A stretch of 64,000 nucleotides of DNA from Phoenix dactylifera (lineage: Eukaryota; Streptophyta; Magnoliopsida; Arecales; Arecaceae), in assembly GCF_009389715.1 (NCBI RefSeq), contig NC_052395.1, positions 1,922,001 to 1,986,000 on the forward strand, written 5' to 3'. How positions within the stretch are numbered: position 1 is the stretch's first letter; every line of letters begins with the position of its first letter. Made by a program: the position numbers and the translations under genes. The notes beneath the pieces are model-generated. The model was given only the letters and a program-made list of their open reading frames with translations, was not told the origin of the DNA and ran no database searches. This document shows, piece by piece, positions 1 through 11,146 of this stretch.

Positions 1-431
1 CATCACACAACGTTCTAACCACATCATCAAACATAGTAATCCTAATATTCCCTATTCCAATGACTTTGCAAGATGCATCATTACCTATCAAAACAGAACC
101 AGAATTAACTAATCTGTAAGTGTCAAACCAATTTTTATTTGGTGTCATGAGATAGGAACATGTTGAATTCAAAATCCAAAAATATGCGAGATGATTTGAA
201 CTGGATGAAACTGAAAGTATATCACTGTCACTGCTATTATGTCTTCTTTCACTATATTTGCAGACTTGGACCCTTTATATCTGTCATCATCTTTATCCTT
301 CTTTCTCTCTGGACAATTCCGCTTTATGTGACCCTATTTCCACACTTGTAGCACGTTATGCCCTTTTTTTTGGATTTAGATCGAGATTTACTGTGATTCG
401 ACCCATTCCTTGTGTTGCTTCTTCCACGCTC

Positions 432-1055
432 CTAGTTACCCTTCACCACTAAGCCTTCTCCCTGTGAACTCTCATCACTGCCTTTCTTTCTTTGATGAAA
501 ACCTAGCAAGGCTTCAATGACGTCCTCTAACTCTAAAGTCTTCTTTCCCCACGTCAGAGTTGTAACCAAGTTTTCGTACGTAGGAGAAGCGGGTAAAGAA
601 TGCAATAACATCAATGCTCTGTCTTCGTGTTCGAACTTCACATCAATATGCTGCAAATCACTGATAATCTGATCGAACACGTTGATATGTTGGCTTAAAT
701 CAGTACCTTCCATCATCTTATGACCATATAGTTTCTGCTTAAGATAGAGCTTGGTCATCAATGACTTGGATATATACTGACTCTCCAATTTCGACCAAAT
801 TGGCTGCCGAAGATTTTTCATCCCTGACATGATACATCACATCATCAGCTAGACAAAGCTGTATTTTTGAAACAGCCTTAGCCTTCAATTCCTTCCACTC
901 TGCATCACCCATGTCATCTGGTTTCTTCTCGTACAAGACTTTGACAATACCCTACGATACTAATAGATCCTTCACTCTCCTTTGCTATAGTCTGAAATTT
1001 TCAGTTCCATCGAACTTTATCTCATCGAACTTCGCAGAAGACATCCCTGCCATCT
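432..1055 (-). other. Copia gag remnant (fossil)
   Basis: Coding remnant of the Copia gag polypeptide (UBN2/retrotran_gag_2 type). Recognisable blocks are the N-terminal KFDEIKFDGTENF-like motif near 1000-1050, a middle block around 740-935, and the conserved block with DLQHIDVKFEHEDRALMLL and LTWGKKTLELEDVIEALL at 432-830. It is not one intact frame. It belongs to the minus-strand Copia element whose LTR is at 4300-4647. Confidence 0.8.
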
Positions 1056-1407
1056 TATCTTTTTGCAGAATAAAATAGAAAAAAATAGGATCCGATGAAA
1101 AATAAAAATACCGAAGACCGAAGACACCCCTCTTATCCAAGATCAGAAGTGTGCACAGGTGAGACTCCTCTTCGGGATGTGTTGCGCGGCTCAGTGAAAA
1201 CGCAGCGGATGACGGCACACGGACAACGGTGGGGAACCTGCGGCGGAGCTCTCGGCGGGTTGGGTTCTCCTTTCTTCTCCGGATCCGGGTGCAAACAGCA
1301 TGGGGTGGCAGAGCAACGAGAGGACGCGGGCGAACACGGGCGCACGGGCTTGTTTTTCTTCTCTGATCAGATCGTGCGGTGATGGGGAGGATGTGGCGGT
1401 GGCACAG

Positions 1408-2679
1408 TGTTGAGGATCTATGCAAGCAACGCCGAGGTAGCGCCAAGCCGAGAGAGGACCATGTGCCAACCAAAGGCCAAAGTGGCCAAGTGATGTGTCT
1501 TATGGTCGGTCGACCCTTAGCTGACCACAAGGTTCATCTACGACTTCGGCACCGCGTGGGACCAGCCCGCGCGCTAGACCTCACCCCATCAACCCAACGG
1601 GCCTTGCCAAAGGCCTAGCTTACCTTAGCCAGGTCGACCTCAGGCCCTGCCAAAGGCCGAGCAGACCTCAGCCAGGCTGACCTCAGGCCCTACTGCCAAA
1701 GGCCGAGCAGACCTCAGCCAGGCCGACCTCGGGCCCTGCCAAAGGCCGAGCCGACCTTGGCCAGAGGCCAGAGCCTGCCAAAGGCCGAGCTGACCTCGGC
1801 CAGGCCGACCTTGGGCGCTGCCAAAGGCCGAGCCGACCTCGGCCAGACTGGGACTCCCGGGTCGCGCGACCCGGTCAACCGGGACACGTGTCCCGTGCAT
1901 CCGAGACGCGCATCACAGCCAGCCTTGCCTTCCAGCCATCTCAGTCATCCATTCAGTGATGGAAGACCGAGTCAAATCATTCGGGATGCGTGAGCCATGT
2001 ATCCAGGATGCGTGAGCCGTGCATCCGGGACGCGAGATCCATGCAAATCTGGGAGATAAAGACTGGAGATCTTCTAGGGCCCCTCCAAGCCATTGATCAC
2101 ATGTCAATCAACGATGGAGAAGCCTTGAATCTGTGGGAAGATTATTTACTATGTTTATCTTAGGGAGAGTTACTTAATTTTGTCTAGGATCTTGGGTCTA
2201 TAAATAGAGTTGTAAGGGGCCATTGTGAGGCATCCCAGAATAATCTAGAGTTGAGTTTTAGTCTTGTTCTCTTGTGAGAGAATCGACCGTAAGGCTTGGG
2301 CGGCATTGTGCCGATTTTGGTCTAAGGGTTAGGCCTTAGATTTGGACTATCAAGGGGTTAGGCCTTCAATAGATTCAGTCCTTAGATCTTCTGTTCTAAG
2401 ACTTGGGCTAGTGGTTGATACCTCAATCTCCACTAGATTGGGCTAGGAAGGAATCTCTTCAATCCCTTGCTAGATTTCTTTTATTTTCATTGTTATTGTT
2501 ATTTGTTCTTCAATTGAGTGGAATAAAATTCAGTTTGCTTTCATTGTTGATCCTTGTATTGAGCTATTCCACCGGCGTTACCTACAATCGGTCCATCATC
2601 AGCAATTTTTGGAGGCACATGCAAGGAGCGCGAGGCAAAAGGGGCTTGGTGAGGGGCTTTGGACCGTGAGCCCCCATCA
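1408..2679 (+). mobile_element. Solo LTR, copy 1, plus orientation
   Basis: The block begins TGTTGAGGAT and ends GAGCCCCCATCA, giving TG...CA termini. It is flanked by CACAG (1403-1407) on the left and CATAG (2680-2684) on the right, a 5-bp target duplication with one difference. A TATA-like TATAAATA lies at about 2199-2206, which sets the plus orientation. No PBS, polypurine tract or coding region is attached, so it is a solo LTR. Its upstream third is an array of GGCCGAGC-type repeats. An inverted copy lies 64 bp to the right. Confidence 0.75.
1600..1860 (+). repeat. Tandem GGCCGAGC/GACCTCGGCC repeat array in solo LTR 1
   Basis: Degenerate tandem units built from CCAAAGGCCGAGC and GACCTCGGCCAGG recur about every 35-45 bp. 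The shorter counterpart in the opposed LTR is at about 3520-3670 on the other strand. The array gives long GC-rich shadow reading frames with no protein signature. Confidence 0.8.
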
Positions 2680-2743
2680 CATAGGCGGTGGCGTGCGGAG
2701 AATCTCCTCTCCGCCTTGCTCGGGTCGTGCGGCGGTGGCACAG

Positions 2744-3833
2744 TGATGGGGGCTCACAGTCCAAAGCCCCTCGCCATGCCCTTTTACTCGCGCTTCTTGC
2801 GTGCGCCTCTAAAAATCACTGATGATGGACTGATTGTAGTAACGTCGGTGGAATAACTCAATACAAAGATCAACAATGAAGCAAACTGAATTTTATTCCA
2901 CTCTAATTGAAGAACAAACAATAACAAGAACAATCAAAAGCAAAATAATCTAGTAGAGCAATCAAGGATCTCTACTAGCCCAAATCTAGCAAAGGATCGA
3001 AAAGATCCTTTTCTAGCCCAATCTAGTGGAGATTGATGTATCTACCACTAGCCCAAGTCCTAGAACATAAGATCTAAAGACCGAAATCGGCACAAACGCC
3101 GCCCAAGCCTTACGGCCGACTCTCTCACAAGAGAACAAGACTAAACTCAACTCTAGATTATTTTCGGTTGCCTCACAATGGCCCCTTACAACTCTATTTA
3201 TAGACCAAGACCCTAGACAAAATTAAATAACTCTTCCTAAGATAAACATGGTAAATAGTCTTCCCATGGATCCAAGGCTTCTCTACCGTTGATTGGCATG
3301 TGATCAATGGCTTGGAGGGGCCCTAGAAGATCTCCAATTTTTATCTTATGGATTTGCATGGATCCTGCGTCTCGGATGCACGGCTCACGCGTCCCGGATG
3401 GTTTGACTCGGTCTTCCTTCATTGAATGGACGGCTGAGATGGTTAGGAGGCAAGGCTGGCTGGGACGCGTATCCCGGATGCACGGGACGCATGTCTCGAT
3501 TGATCGGGTCGCGCGACCTGGAAGTCCCAATCCGGCTGAGGTCGGCTCGGCCTTTGGCGGGGACCGAGGTTGGCTCGGCCGAGGTCGGCTCGGCCTTTAG
3601 CATGGCCCGAGGTCGGCCTAGCCGAGGTCGGCTCGGCCTTTGGCAGGGCCCAAGGTCGGCCTGGCTGAGGTCTAGTGCGCTGGCTAATCTCACATGGTGC
3701 CAAAATTGTGGATGAATCTTATGGTCGGCCAAAGGTCGACCGGCCACAAGACACATCAATTGGCCACCTTGGCCCTTGGTTGGCGCATGGTCGTTGCTCG
3801 GCTTGCGGCATGGCTTGCGGGGGGTCCTTAACA
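2744..3833 (-). mobile_element. Solo LTR, copy 2, opposite orientation
   Basis: Reverse-complement relative of the 1408-2679 LTR. On the minus strand it runs from TGTTAAGGAC (3833) to AGCCCCCATCA (2744). It is flanked by perfect CACAG copies at 2739-2743 and 3834-3838, a complete 5-bp target duplication of its own. It is about 180 bp shorter than copy 1, mainly because it carries fewer GGCCGAGC-type internal repeats. No internal element sequence is attached. Confidence 0.78.
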
Positions 3834-4299
3834 CACAGGCAACGGCGGTACGACAGGCGTCTCCCTCCTTGCTCGTAGCCGGTCATGGTCGGGGGGATCT
3901 CCTCTCCTCCTTTGCTCGCGTCCGGCCGGCCATCGCATCCTTCCTTCCGCTCGAGAGCCGCCAGAAGAACACCCACGCGACAGGGAAGAAGAAGATGTTC
4001 CTCTTTTTTTTTTTTTTTTTGTTCCATGTGCTGTTCTCGGCTTGGGAACAGCCCTGAGATCCCACGTGAATTAACAATCCCAAGAGAGCCTTGGGAGAGA
4101 GGACACAAACCCTTAGCCCCCACGTGAAACAAAGAGAGACAAATCCCCCCTCCTTCACATGAACGAGAAATCGTCCACAGCACCTACGGGGAGATCTCTT
4201 TTCCTATCTTCGCGGCACCCACGTAAACACCTTAGGAGAGAAGAAACTCTCATCCGCCCACATGAAGAGAAACAGCCACGCAAAGAGCAGCATAGCAAT

Positions 4300-4647
4300 T
4301 GTTGCGAAAAACACAAGATCTAAACGGCGAGCAGAATAATGCACAGAATTGAGACATAAAGAGAAAGAGAAATTGAACACAGAGATTTTACGTGGTTCGA
4401 TAATATGCCTACGTCCACGGGAGCAAAATGGCTGTAATTTTACTATCTCTCAAAATAACTAGAATTACAAGATATTTATAGTTAGATTCTGGCCTAGAGT
4501 CTCAACCCCTATCAGCATCGCTGGTAGAATAAAATATTATATAATTATTCTAAAGATAAACATATCCAATCGCTTCGCTCTGTTCCGTTAGAATACCAAT
4601 ATACCACTCAAATAAGAATATCTCAATATGAACCATTTACTCTAACA
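4300..4647 (-). repeat. Copia 5' LTR
   Basis: On the minus strand it starts TGTTAGAGTAAATGG (4647) and ends TTTTTCGCAACA (4300), giving TGTT...AACA ends. It carries the block CCGTGGACGTAGGC followed by CGAACCACGTAAA, typical of the downstream part of many plant Copia LTRs. The sequence after it on the minus strand begins ATTGCTATG, a weak and diverged match to the usual initiator-Met primer-binding site. It is the 5' LTR of the element whose gag lies at 432-1055. Confidence 0.75.
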
Positions 4648-5513
4648 CTAGCGGTCACTCTTCTATCTTCTAAGTAACTTGTCTGTGTTCTTTCTCCATT
4701 TCCTAATAAAAGGGCGCTCACATCCTTCACATTTCATCAAAAAATAAAAAAAATTAAATAATAAATAAAATAAAAGTTCTGCGTAAAAAAGTAGTTAGGA
4801 ATGCACGCCAATTTTCTCTAATGGGTCCGGTGCAAAACTTTGAATCTAAGATGTTAGGTTGATGGACTAAACTCATTCGAAGCTGGTGACTCTGAGCTAT
4901 GCTCTGCTGAACTCGGTGTTTGTGCTGCACATCGGCATCAAACTGATAAGCCAACAGATTAACGCTGGACCAAACTCCAAATCATAAAATCTTAAAGACT
5001 CAAACTGTTATAATGGAAAATAATGGACAATAAGAAAAAGAAGAAAAAAAAAATCATTATTCAATCATGTTATTGTTACAAGAAAAGAAACTATTTTAAA
5101 TCGGCAACGAGATTCAAATTTCAAGAACATTATATGGGACAAAATGCAATGTAAAATTTGGCAAACAAATACTATATTTTTTGTTAAAAGTAAAATATCG
5201 ATATCGGGAACTTAAATATCAATACTGGTCATGCCAAATTGTACAAGCAACATATTTGACACCTTAACAGGCTATCTGCAGCACTGTAATGGTCCACATT
5301 CTTGACAACCATATGATTCGTAGAATTCGAACAAATGCAGGGCCTACATTCTTACATTCTGACATTCAATAGTTTTCATCTTTTTCATAAATCATTACCT
5401 TATAATCAACATGCCGTTGATTATTTTCTGTTTTTTTGGTGAAAAAGAAAAGTTCGAGCACTGCTTTATAATCAACATGCGGTTGATGAGTACTGACCTT
5501 CATCATTTTAAGT
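4648..5513. other. Intergenic, AT-rich; includes 3' flank of the aminotransferase gene
   Basis: No coding or repeat signal was recognised. The part nearest 5513 should contain the 3' UTR of the minus-strand aminotransferase gene, which ends at 5514. The rest is AT-rich DNA with short A runs. Confidence 0.5.
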
Positions 5514-6229
5514 TCAGAAAGAAGCAACATCCTCCTTGGAGACGAGAGCCTCCATCCGTTGCAGCAGCAAATCGACATCATCCTGTGTCTTGATGAGGCT
5601 CAGGCGTGCGTAACGGCTACTAGCTTCAAATACTGCACCAGCACGGGAAATGATGCCTGCTTCCCTGAGGACAGCAGAGCAGTCCACATCTCCTTCCATC
5701 TCACACTTCAACCAAGCATAAGCTGCTCATTTCAATGATCGTCAACATTTAGATACCAGAGAATTTTCTCTACATCCTTCTTAAGCATTGACGGAAATCA
5801 TTTCATTTATGAGCTTCACCTGGAGAAGGGTCTATGATCTTTTTGAAGTAGGTGCAGTACAGAGGAGAGAGTTGCTGCAAGGAGAAGCGGTTGGAGGATG
5901 ATATGACCTTAGATAATTTGCTCCATCTTTCTCTGGTTGTTTTATGTCCGAATTCAAAGATGCCTCCCTCTCCTCTCATCTCTGCCAACATCACTTTGAC
6001 GAGCTTCAGCACTCTTAACTGAGTATCACGAGAAACACCCATGGTATTTAGTTGCATGTATTCCGTGGCTTTTTGATACACCTTCTCGTCCTTTATCACC
6101 GCCCACCTTCATTCAAGTAAAAATGCCAATGATTCAATCAACCATTTACATACATGCATGCATATGTGTATGTCACATAGAAATCATAAGAGAGAAAACA
6201 AAATGCTGGAAGAGGCGGCTATCTTCTAT

Positions 6230-6272
<43 letters not shown>

Positions 6273-9200
6273 CATTAACTTTAAATGATAAGATTACTTT
6301 AGCCCTATATATGATCAATGATTTAGATATTAGATGGATCGATGGTTGGTGCCATACAAGAAAAAACCAAATTATTGTGCAAAATGAACAATAACGTCCA
6401 TGGTTTTATTCAGAAGGATGCTTTTGGATTATATAGGGAAGTTCGATTTATGCAAACCATTCGGTCATAGTAATTGATAGGAGTGTTGATCTATCTTTTT
6501 GAAAAAAGACTGACTCACATCAAGATACAGAGCTTATATAGTTGCATATTAAAGATATAGAGATTCTTCAAATTACTTATGAAATTGTTCAGCTTGTTCG
6601 ATGATTTAACAGGTATACTTACATACCACTATCTTTGTAAAAGTTTTTCATCATTTTTTAATATTTTTTCTTATAAATTCTTTATAACTAGTTTCCTGTA
6701 AACTTTTCTTTTTTTAATAAAGGCCGGGTGGCTTTGCCTCTTTCTTCATCATTAAAAAAAAAACAAAAACAAAAAAAAAAAAACAAAAGACAGGAGCGGA
6801 TAACATGAGACATACCCAAACCTACTGCTGGCATGGCCGGTAACCTTGGAAGCGGTGAAGATCATGACATCCTCATCAGCTGGGGCTGGAATTGCAGTAA
6901 AATGAGGCCAGTAGTAAGCATGATCATAAATAACAGATGAACCTCCAAGAACTGATTGCAGCAGGCGCCCATCAGGATTGTTTGGTGAAGTTACAAACTC
7001 AATGAAGTTTCCCATCGATGCTACAGATGCATTTACCCATTTGGATGTTACTCCTTTCCATTCATACTCCCTTCTGTCGAAAAGATCGGTCTGCAATTTG
7101 TATAACTGTGCACGAACATGATAACAAAACAAGCTCAACGATACGTAGCTGAAAGTTGGAAATTAAGGACTTCAAATTTTCTAATCACCAGTATAGAAAC
7201 ACCAACACAATATTACGAAAAAAAGGATTCAAGCAGCAGGAGAGGAGGGTGCTGACCGCATAGTAGGGAGCGGTTGCAACAACAGAGGCAGGAGTGGAGG
7301 CATTTTCCGGCGAGAGAGCGTACACCAGAGCATTGAGCAGCTGAGTAGAACCTGATCCGAAGACGATGAACCTACCGTCGGTGACGGCATTCCCGACGGC
7401 CTCGTGGAGGAGGCGGATGTGCTTCTCGAGCTCCACGGAGATGAAGTAATCTCCCGTGGTTCTGTAGCTCATCCGGTGCCATCCCGAGAATACCACCGCA
7501 CTGCTCGCTGCATGCTGCTGCCAATATGGCTCCAAAAACAACGGATCCCCGCTGCCAAAAAAAAAAGAAAAAAAAAATCTATCATTCCTTGATTCAATTG
7601 AGCCCATTTGTCACACCAACTAGGATCCTCGGCGGTGCGCAAGCCACACTGCAGAGTAGTGTACAGTTCTCGATAGTTACCATCAGAAGATGAAAACAAT
7701 ATTTATGAAGCATGTTGTTTGATAGTCATCTACTTTCTAATAGCAGCCGGACTACACAGTACTCTATTGTGCAGCCCGCCAATGACATGTAATAGTTTCT
7801 TAATGAGCTATCAACCAATCATTTAATTGAACCCATTTGTCACACCAACTAAAATCCTCTGCAAGGTGGTGTACAATTCTTGATGGCTGCCATCAGAAAA
7901 TGAAAATAATATTTATAGAGTATCTCGTTTGATAGCCATCTACTTTCTAATAGCAGCAGAACTACACAATAGCCTATATGCAGCCCACGCGATAGTTCCT
8001 TGATGAGCTATCAGCCAATCATTTATTTTGTTACTAACTAATGATCAAATATTTTATCATCAAACTTTGGTTTTTTTTATTTTTCTGAATTGATAATTAA
8101 TATATAATTTTATTTTATTAGTGTGTTTTTATGTTTCTCATGACAGAGACCACATCATTGCATCTTGCTGCAAAGATTCTTATGTTCCATGTATGGATCA
8201 CAATCGATACGGCCCACCTTATCATGCTTGATAGATTTTTTTTCTTTATGACATGGCAGCTACATAGCTCTTGTGCGGTGCAAAAACATGGGCCGCAAGC
8301 TACAGCGAGTCACTATAATTATCCTTTTTCTGTATTTTGCCATGCTGGAATATTAAAAATCCATATGAAATTTCTATCTTTTCTTTATGACATAAAGATT
8401 TTCCTTATTTGTGATAACGTAAATATTTTCCCCCATTCGGTAAAAAGTTATACAAAGATTTCAAAAGCGAAGAGGCAGGTCCACACCTAAATTTTGTCTT
8501 TGGAGCAGGTGATTAGGTGTACACCAGGAGGAAAACGCGGTCATCGATGTCCATGATGTATGACATGATGTCATTCTAATAATTCTCCTCAATGTGCTTA
8601 GTCCAAGAATAAAACATAGAAATAATAAAATTATAATTATGAAAATAATTATACCATGAATTATGCAATTCTTTATTCTATTTTTGAGTAATAGAAATTC
8701 TTTTAAAATAATTTTTGAATGTTGATTTTTATCCATAAACAAATAAAAATAGGTGTAAAAAGAATCGAAATAGTTTATAAGCTATATATGATGGCTTCCA
8801 TAAACGCGGTACAAATTATATCTTTTAAAATATTTTGTAAGGAAATAAAATCTATTCCAAGTCTTCTATCTACTTAACTGGTTAGGTGTTGGATCTTTCA
8901 TGATCTATTTGGGATCTGATTGGATTTTATATTTTTTTATACCAACTTATTAAGTGTATGGAATTTTAACAAAAAAAATACAATTTACACAAGTTGATAA
9001 TAAGAATTGCATATAAATATAGTTGTAGAAAGAATTCTCTGAGATCCTTCGGCAGGGAACAAAACTGGGTTGGCTTCACTCACCTGTCGGCATCGGCGGG
9101 GCAGTCCGGCAAAAGCTGAGAGCAGTCCGCCCCGGCATAGCACGTGTTGCACTCGCACGTGGGAACGCCGTCGACGAGGATGCCGTCGAGGTAGGCGCGG

Positions 9201-9346
9201 CCGTGGCCGGAGCAGGGGATGGCGGCGATGGCCTCGGCCTCGGCGGCGGCGCTCTCGGACCAGCTGATCGTCAGCTGGGGACGGCGAGAGAGGAAGAGGG
9301 AGAAGAGGAGGAGGAGTTGGCCATAGCTTCCCTTGGCTCCTCCCAT
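5514..9346 (-). CDS. TAR3/TAR4-like aminotransferase (tryptophan aminotransferase-related, alliinase family), five exons
   Basis: Five exons on the minus strand: 9346-9084, 7551-7257, 7105-6816, 6106-5820 and 5722-5514. All junctions are GT/AG and in phase, giving 447 codons plus stop. Residues 1-30 are a hydrophobic N-terminus (LLLLFSLFL) that may be a signal or anchor. Residues 45-82 hold the cysteine-rich EGF-like alliinase domain (PCSGHGRAYLDG, TCECNTCYAGADC). Then follows the PLP-dependent fold: GDPLFLEPYW, FGSGSTQLLNAL, TSPNNPDG, YDHAYYWPH, and SKVTGHASSRFGW with the presumed PLP lysine near residue 273. Family members act on aromatic or sulfur amino acids; TAA1/TAR enzymes make indole-3-pyruvate for auxin. 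The EGF domain and SGWHRMSY motif place it with TAR3/TAR4 and alliinases rather than TAA1. No defect was seen. The substrate cannot be told from sequence. Confidence 0.92.
6231..6269. repeat. (CT)n microsatellite in intron 3 of the aminotransferase gene
   Basis: About 39 bp of uninterrupted CT dinucleotide lying between exon 4 (ends at 6106) and exon 3 (6816). Confidence 0.95.
7592..8024. repeat. Tandem duplication in intron 1 of the aminotransferase gene
   Basis: Two direct copies, about 7592-7821 and 7822-8024, share CCCATTTGTCACACCAACTA, TTGATAGYCATCTACTTTC and GAGCTATCARCCAATCATTTA. They are diverged, and the second is about 25-30 bp shorter. The first copy starts about 40 bp from the splice acceptor of exon 2. 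No coding content. Confidence 0.8.
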
Positions 9347-11146
9347 CTGTCGGTAGAAAAAAATAACAAGGGCCGGGGAGAAAATAAAAGAGCTTTCTTT
9401 TGTTGTGTCTCATATAGATAGATCTATTGGTTTTAAGGATCCGACCACGCAATAATAATCCCATGTGGATCCCGACATAGGAAACGAGATCCGACCCAAC
9501 TGAAAATAAATATAATAAACATCAATTTTAAATATTATTTTTAAATATTTGAAAATATAAATCTAGTCCAAACTGTAATTTTATATTGTTGCTGACTCGT
9601 CCCATACACCAATTCAATCATGATGTTAAGAATGCTCAAAAATATTAGAGCATGCCTTCCCCCCCCCCCCAACAAAAAACTACTAAAAAAAATGAAGCAC
9701 TTAAATCTACTATAAATCTGTCCCCTTCTTGCAGTCAGTTAAAATTAGACTCTGGCCCGGAGGTACCAAGGCAAGTGGCATCGAATTTGGTTGCTCGGGC
9801 CCATGGAGGAATCAGATTGAGAGTTTGGGAGAATCTTCTGGGCTGACAGATCCGGATTCCTATAAAAAATCTGTGCTATTGCAGCACTAAAACACTATAG
9901 TAGTACAAAGAACATCGACAGGGACATAAAGATTCCAACAAAAAATCTACCACGACTAATTGTGCCGTGCTCTAGAAGCGTTCGCAGGACTTTGATCATG
10001 CTACATCATCTCATCCACCCTGGTCCACAGCCTCCAAAATGGGAGAAAAAGGTGCCCCGAAAATTAAAAGTTTTTTTTAATATTTAAGGCAAAGAATGAT
10101 GCAAATTTAGATGCCGCCCATTGGAGCAATCGGTCTCATCTCCATCACGTGTCGATCGGGCGTTTAATTATGAACCATCACCAGAATTATAATCCTGAAA
10201 GCATCCAAACATTGTTCCAAAAATTTAGCCACTTGTAATACCGCTTCAAAAAGGACAAACACTATACAATTATAAATGTATTCTTTAGAAGATTTTTAAA
10301 GCTAACAAGACAATTTTGTCACGACTCATCTTAATTAATCAATTTGTATGAGAAAACTACTTTCTCCGTCAAACCAAGTCATCAAAGCCATAAATATATA
10401 TATATTGGTAAAAAGTATAGTGTAAAAACAAAGAGAAAAGAGCATACTTTTTTCTTTTTTTCAATTTTTTTAATCATAAAACTGATAACTCTATTATTAG
10501 GAGGAGTTCTTGGCTTTGGATTTTTCCTTTAAGATAGGTACCAAGAGAAAGATGGTCCTATAAGAAGCCCATTACATATTTTCTTCTATCATGTCCATCC
10601 CATATTATTTTTGTCTGACTGACACCCTAGAGATGGTCTCTATATATATATATATATATATATATAAATTCAACTACGACCAAGTTGGAATTGCTTGGTC
10701 AGGACGTGTGCTTTTAAGCAGAATGATTTGGCCGTCTGTTGCTCCAGGCTGGCTGGCGGTCAGGATCTCTGGCCCCACCCTTGGTATCTCATACCAAACC
10801 GGAACAATTGCGTCTGTCACAGATTCTTCGCTTGTAAGCAACGCCTGACCTTTGGTTACGGTGGTACACCGTGCGCCTGCGCAACCCACGCGTATTTTGA
10901 TATTCGTGCTACAGTAGCAAGCTAACATTGTAGCCAAGCAACGCGGCATAAATCCACAATAAAACTCCCTCTTTTGCAACGGACGTTGAAAGACTTCAAC
11001 AAATTAATCTCTTCTTCTCTGCCCTTCTTTCTGGCCCTCCTGTCCCCTTCCCTTGGTTTCTCTAGCTAGAGAGAAGCAATCAGTATCTGAATTCACTACC
11101 TCAGTGCACTGCTTGCAACCTGACTTCAGTTCAGACCCCCCTAACC
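9347..11146. other. Intergenic region between two divergent genes
   Basis: This stretch separates the minus-strand aminotransferase gene from the plus-strand glucanase gene and should hold both promoters. It contains a C run at about 9659-9669, a (TA)n microsatellite at 10641-10666 and several A/T runs. No coding signal or firm TATA box could be assigned. Confidence 0.5.
10641..10666. repeat. (TA)n microsatellite
   Basis: About 26 bp of uninterrupted TA dinucleotide, roughly 480 bp upstream of the glucanase start codon. Confidence 0.95.

Larger units (their letters stand above)
1..4647 (-). mobile_element. Old Ty1/Copia LTR retrotransposon, 5' part (truncated by window start)
   Basis: Minus-strand Copia fossil. 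From right to left it shows a 5' LTR (4300-4647), a leader, and a gag region ending near the window start. The gag part (about 430-1055) has the usual Copia gag-polypeptide look (DEIKFDG near the start, then a UBN2-type stretch with LKQKLYG and LHSLPASPTYENL). Further left are traces of the zinc knuckle and of the start of the protease region. The element is clearly broken in several places. Two solo LTRs of another family (1408-2679 and 2744-3833) sit in its leader, so it is older than they are. Its 3' half and 3' LTR lie outside the window, so no age can be taken from an LTR pair. Confidence 0.8.

Noticed and set aside
1095-1618. Several overlapping frames on both strands near the Copia leader
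   Set aside because: GC-rich leader and LTR DNA; frames overlap on both strands without family features.
9070-9421. Arg-rich plus-strand frames over the aminotransferase exon 1
   Set aside because: Antisense shadows of a well supported exon with an EGF-like domain.
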